Assembly (NCBI GenBank): GCA_903879335.1
Contig: CAIRLC010000007.1
Span: forward strand, 62,001-126,000
Length of the DNA stretch: 64,000 nucleotides
From: an uncultured Pseudomonadota bacterium
GTDB taxonomy: Bacteria > Pseudomonadota > Gammaproteobacteria > Steroidobacterales > Steroidobacteraceae
Direction: 5' to 3'
Made by a program: the position numbers and the translations under genes. The notes beneath the pieces are model-generated. The model saw nothing but the letters and a program-made list of their open reading frames with translations, had not been told where the DNA came from and made no database searches. Shown here piece after piece: positions 61,178 to 64,000 of the stretch (its first letter is position 1; each line of letters starts with the position of its first letter).

Positions 61178-61689
61178 TCCGCAATGATCTTGATTCGATA
61201 CGGATGTTCCGGATCGGTCTTGTTCAGGTCATGACTCTCAAGCATCGGATTGCGTAGAAGCGGACTTGATTGGAGTCGCTCAACAAATTCCAACGCCTTA
61301 CGCAACGAACGCACCTCGGCCCCGATGTGGACCGTTCGCTTACCCGGGTCCGGCTCTATAGATAACAACGCGACCGTTCCATTGGAATCGTGGCCCGCAT
61401 CTTCAAGTTCTGACAGCAATTCCGACCAAGGCACGGCCAATTCCCACTCAATTTTTGATGCATCGTCGGCAGCTGTAGGCAAATTGGCCTTTGTCTTCGC
61501 TTGTACTTTCGAAGCCGCATCGACTCGCTCTTGCAGGTGGTCGCGCTGTGCCACGATTCGATCGAAGGAGTAACTCACGGCAAAAGCGACGGCAATGCCG
61601 AGCGCGAGCAGCAGGAGTCCAGAGGTTGTCAGGCTTGCTCGACGGGGCAAATAGTCGAGCTCAATCCGTCTTGCGGTTATCAAGCGCAT
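61165..61689 (-). CDS. PilN-like inner-membrane assembly protein
   Basis: A 174-residue bitopic protein: short N-terminus with RIELDYLPRR (the place where PilN carries INLLP for PilM binding), TM helix about 23-43, coiled coil, then a ferredoxin-like fold (WSELLSELEDAGHD, VHIGAEVRSLRKALEFVERL). ATG at 61689 chosen for the normal tail length; overlaps the PilM-like gene by 10 bp. Confidence 0.78.
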   Translation of the reverse strand: MRLITARRIELDYLPRRASLTTSGLLLLALGIAVAFAVSYSFDRIVAQRDHLQERVDAASKVQAKTKANLPTAADDASKIEWELAVPWSELLSELEDAGHDSNGTVALLSIEPDPGKRTVHIGAEVRSLRKALEFVERLQSSPLLRNPMLESHDLNKTDPEHPYRIKIIAEWRT

Positions 61690-62474
61690 AACATCTCCGC
61701 GGTACGGATCCACGTTGGACGGCTTTCATCGCCCGCCGGGAGGTATTCAATCGCCACGCCGCCGATTTCGGCTAAATCGCCTGCAACGCCGATCAGGCGA
61801 CAGGCTGGCGGGAGCACGGCATCGGTTCCCAGGAGAGCGCCAAACGCGAGCACCTTCTCAAGCTCAGCCAATGGGCCACGAGGAGCTCGACGTGTATCGA
61901 TTGAGGCGATTCGTCCATTGCTGATTTTTGCGGCGGTCAGATACCCTGATGCCCAGGTCGCGAGCCATTGATCGCCGCGCAAATTCGATCGTTGTCCGTT
62001 GAACGCCGCAACCAACAAAGGTTGGATCGATTCAATGCGGAGGCCGTTGGTCACCAAGACCTGCAGAGCTTCAATCAATTCTGCCGGCATACACGAAACG
62101 AGCGTATCGTGGCCAGGCGGGCTATCTTCCAGCGCAATTCGCCAGCTCTCGATGTCGGTGCCAAACAGGTCGGTCAGCACGAATCGTGCGTGCGCTTCTT
62201 TCGCAGCGAAAGCTAAGTTTTTGCCACTCCAGGGAACGACCGCGTATCTTGCGAATGAGTCATCGATCACGACATGGATCGGGGCATTCGCCCAACGAGC
62301 ATCGTGCAGCACCGACTCGAGGCGCGAAGCGACAGCCATACCTTGCGCCGATTCAGTAAAAACAAAATTCTCAGCATCAATAACTGCCGCCTTCAACATC
62401 CCACTCGTACGGACGAGCGCGATTTCCCGAGCCCCGACGAGGGCCAGAATGCGGTCACGCGAGAGCAGTGACAC
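61680..62474 (-). CDS. PilM/GspL-like actin-fold cytoplasmic protein
   Basis: A 264-residue protein without TM helices. VVIDDSFARYAVVPW and the second-half LVSCMPAELIEALQ, GLRIESIQPLLVAAFNG resemble the cytoplasmic domain of GspL and PilM, which link the ATPase to the inner-membrane ring. It is about 90 residues shorter than PilM, and the classical ATP-binding signature is not evident. Overlaps gspE by 20 bp. Confidence 0.7.
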   Translation of the reverse strand: MSLLSRDRILALVGAREIALVRTSGMLKAAVIDAENFVFTESAQGMAVASRLESVLHDARWANAPIHVVIDDSFARYAVVPWSGKNLAFAAKEAHARFVLTDLFGTDIESWRIALEDSPPGHDTLVSCMPAELIEALQVLVTNGLRIESIQPLLVAAFNGQRSNLRGDQWLATWASGYLTAAKISNGRIASIDTRRAPRGPLAELEKVLAFGALLGTDAVLPPACRLIGVAGDLAEIGGVAIEYLPAGDESRPTWIRTAEMLCA

Positions 62475-64000
62475 GATTGGCCTCCAGTAGTGTAGTCATC
62501 CCGTTCTTTACCAAATCAAGTGCCGCATTCCGGATGAGGCGCGATCCATGTTTCATGGCGAGTTCTTTCAGTTTCCGGGCGGGCGCTCGGGCAACGATAG
62601 CCTCTCGCAACTCATCGTTCAGGACGAGGAGTTCTCCCACGGCGTATCGGCCCTTGTAGCCGGTACCGCGGCAATGCGAGCAACCTTTACCGGCACGGAA
62701 TTTCCAGGACTGCACCTCTTCCAGCGTCAAGCCTGAATCAAGGATTGCGTCGTCATCGGGGCGCGCTGGCGCGGCGCAATGCTCGCACAGCACACGAACC
62801 AACCGCTGGGCGAGGATCCCGTTAAGCGCCGACACGAAGGCATAGGCGTCGACCCCCATATGCGAAAATCGACCTAAGACGTCAAAGACGTTGTTCGCGT
62901 GTACCGTGGTGAAGACAAGATGTCCGGTCAGTGCTGACTGAATCGCGATCTGAGCAGTCTCAGAGTCTCGAATTTCACCGACCATGATTTTGTCAGGATC
63001 GTGTCTTAATATGGATCTCAACCCGCGCGCGAAGGTCAGTCCTTTCTTTTCGTTGACTGGAATTTGCAGCACGCCAGGCAGCTGGTACTCGACAGGATCT
63101 TCAATAGTCACAATCTTGTCGTGACCTGTATTCGATTCGGTCAATGCCGCATACAGCGTGGTGGTCTTTCCGCTACCGGTAGGACCCGTTACCAGCAGCA
63201 TGCCATATGGCAATTGGGCGAGTCGTCGGAGTCTGAGGACGACTTCCGGGTCGAACCCGAGACCGTCAAGTCGCAAACCGTTCATTTCGTCAGTGAGGGT
63301 CTGCTTGTCCAGAATACGGAGTACCGCGTCTTCGCCATGGACGCTCGGAATCACGGATACACGAAAATCGATCGGACGACCCTTGAGTGCCAGTTTGAAG
63401 CGTCCGTCTTGCGGAACGCGTCGCTCGGCAATGTCGAGTTCGCTCATTACTTTGATACGCGAGATCACCTGCTCGCACAGATCGTTACCGCCAAGTGTTG
63501 CAACGTGTACCAGTACGCCGTCTACGCGATATCGAACTGCCAATCCACCTGGTCGGGTCTCAAGGTGAATATCACTCGCGCCGGCCTGCAGTGCGTCATA
63601 CACGGTCGAATGCACGAGCTTGACGACTGGACTCGTATCGGCGCTGATTGAGGCGAGCGATAGATTTTCAATATGCTCTTCGTCATCGGACTCTTCGGCA
63701 TCGCCGGAGGTCGTGGCAACGTCCATCGCCCGCGTATTTTGCGAGTGTCGAGCAATGTATGCGGTAATGTCGGCGTGAGGGCAGATGGCCCAAATGAGCG
63801 GATCATGTACTCGCATTTCGAGCCAGTTCCGCAAAGTCACATCAATGGGGTCTGCCGTAACAGCAACGAGCCCGTCCCTGCCATGCACCACGACACAGCC
63901 TCGGCCTGCTGCATCGGCTGGGCCGAAGACGTCGAATGCCGGTTCTAATGCCATTAATTCGTCGTCGGTGAATACTGTGTAACGCAACAGTTCACCGAGA
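62455..64000 (-). CDS. gspE: Type II secretion / type IV pilus assembly ATPase GspE (5' end cut)
   Basis: At least 515 residues of a secretion ATPase; the frame stays open to the window edge and only TTG/CTG codons are available inside, so the true start probably lies outside. Walker A GPTGSGKTTTLY, Asp box (VTIEDPVEYQ), Walker B (RHDPDKIMVGEIRD), His box (TGHLVFTTVHAN) and a zinc tetracysteine (CEHC ... CSHC) are all there. It powers pseudopilus or pilus assembly for the operon below. A GspF-like platform protein is expected but not in view. Confidence 0.92.
   Translation of the reverse strand, partial: LGELLRYTVFTDDELMALEPAFDVFGPADAAGRGCVVVHGRDGLVAVTADPIDVTLRNWLEMRVHDPLIWAICPHADITAYIARHSQNTRAMDVATTSGDAEESDDEEHIENLSLASISADTSPVVKLVHSTVYDALQAGASDIHLETRPGGLAVRYRVDGVLVHVATLGGNDLCEQVISRIKVMSELDIAERRVPQDGRFKLALKGRPIDFRVSVIPSVHGEDAVLRILDKQTLTDEMNGLRLDGLGFDPEVVLRLRRLAQLPYGMLLVTGPTGSGKTTTLYAALTESNTGHDKIVTIEDPVEYQLPGVLQIPVNEKKGLTFARGLRSILRHDPDKIMVGEIRDSETAQIAIQSALTGHLVFTTVHANNVFDVLGRFSHMGVDAYAFVSALNGILAQRLVRVLCEHCAAPARPDDDAILDSGLTLEEVQSWKFRAGKGCSHCRGTGYKGRYAVGELLVLNDELREAIVARAPARKLKELAMKHGSRLIRNAALDLVKNGMTTLLEANRVTALA

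Overview
The window reads as ordinary chromosome of a gammaproteobacterium with moderately high GC. Lineage signs are the dapF-DUF484-xerC and ubiE-ubiJ-ubiB gene orders, hemC-hemD, glnK-amtB behind a sigma-54 promoter, a MetX-type serine O-succinyltransferase next to cysK, and an N-acylornithine transcarbamylase (argF'). The last two traits are best known from Xanthomonadales, so a lineage in or near that branch is my guess; I do not assign a genus. I see no prophage, insertion sequence, CRISPR array or rRNA. The only RNA gene I find is one tRNA-Arg.

Layout. 1-6.4 kb (mostly minus): 5' end of an RND efflux pump with its adaptor behind a palindromic operator; a YheT hydrolase; a response regulator with a transmembrane helix, translationally coupled to a YadG/YadH-type ABC exporter; an unknown protein divergent from an orphan FlhC-like regulator. 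7.1-9.6 kb: nudC, a TauE permease and an NRDE protein. 9.6-17.9 kb: a complete-looking arginine operon, argR-argG-X-argC-argD-argF'-argB-argH, with tandem ARG boxes in front. It has no argA or argE; X is an uncharacterised P-loop protein overlapping argG and argC by 4 nt on each side. 17.9-27 kb: glutathione-dependent formaldehyde detoxification, maleylacetoacetate isomerase, an FAD dehydrogenase, an M20 peptidase and a three-domain indolepyruvate ferredoxin oxidoreductase. 27-34.4 kb: thioesterase-lptM-polA, engB, cytochrome c4, dsbA, tRNA-Arg(CCG), a membrane cytochrome c5 and ubiK. 34.4-38.8 kb: NtrC/sigma-54 controlled glnK-amtB, a FixJ-like regulator with an altered phosphoacceptor, and pncB. 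38.9-55.3 kb: housekeeping genes (hemCD, rimO, dapF, xerC, cysK, metX/SST, ubiEJB, MFS). 55.5-64 kb (minus): a SCO protein and a machine mixing type II secretion and type IV pilus parts: gspE, pilM/N/O/P-like genes, a lipoprotein secretin with TPR and cohesin-like domains, and three pseudopilins. It runs off the right edge.

Most notable. In the arginine operon the transcarbamylase has alanine at the position that sets acetyl versus succinyl specificity in characterised relatives. The unknown P-loop protein X sits where an acyl-glutamate-forming enzyme is expected, and its motifs resemble DUF1611, a family reported to contain a D-glutamate N-acetyltransferase. Together they suggest an unusual acylated arginine pathway. 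Second is the secretion/pilus hybrid with its cohesin-tailed secretin.
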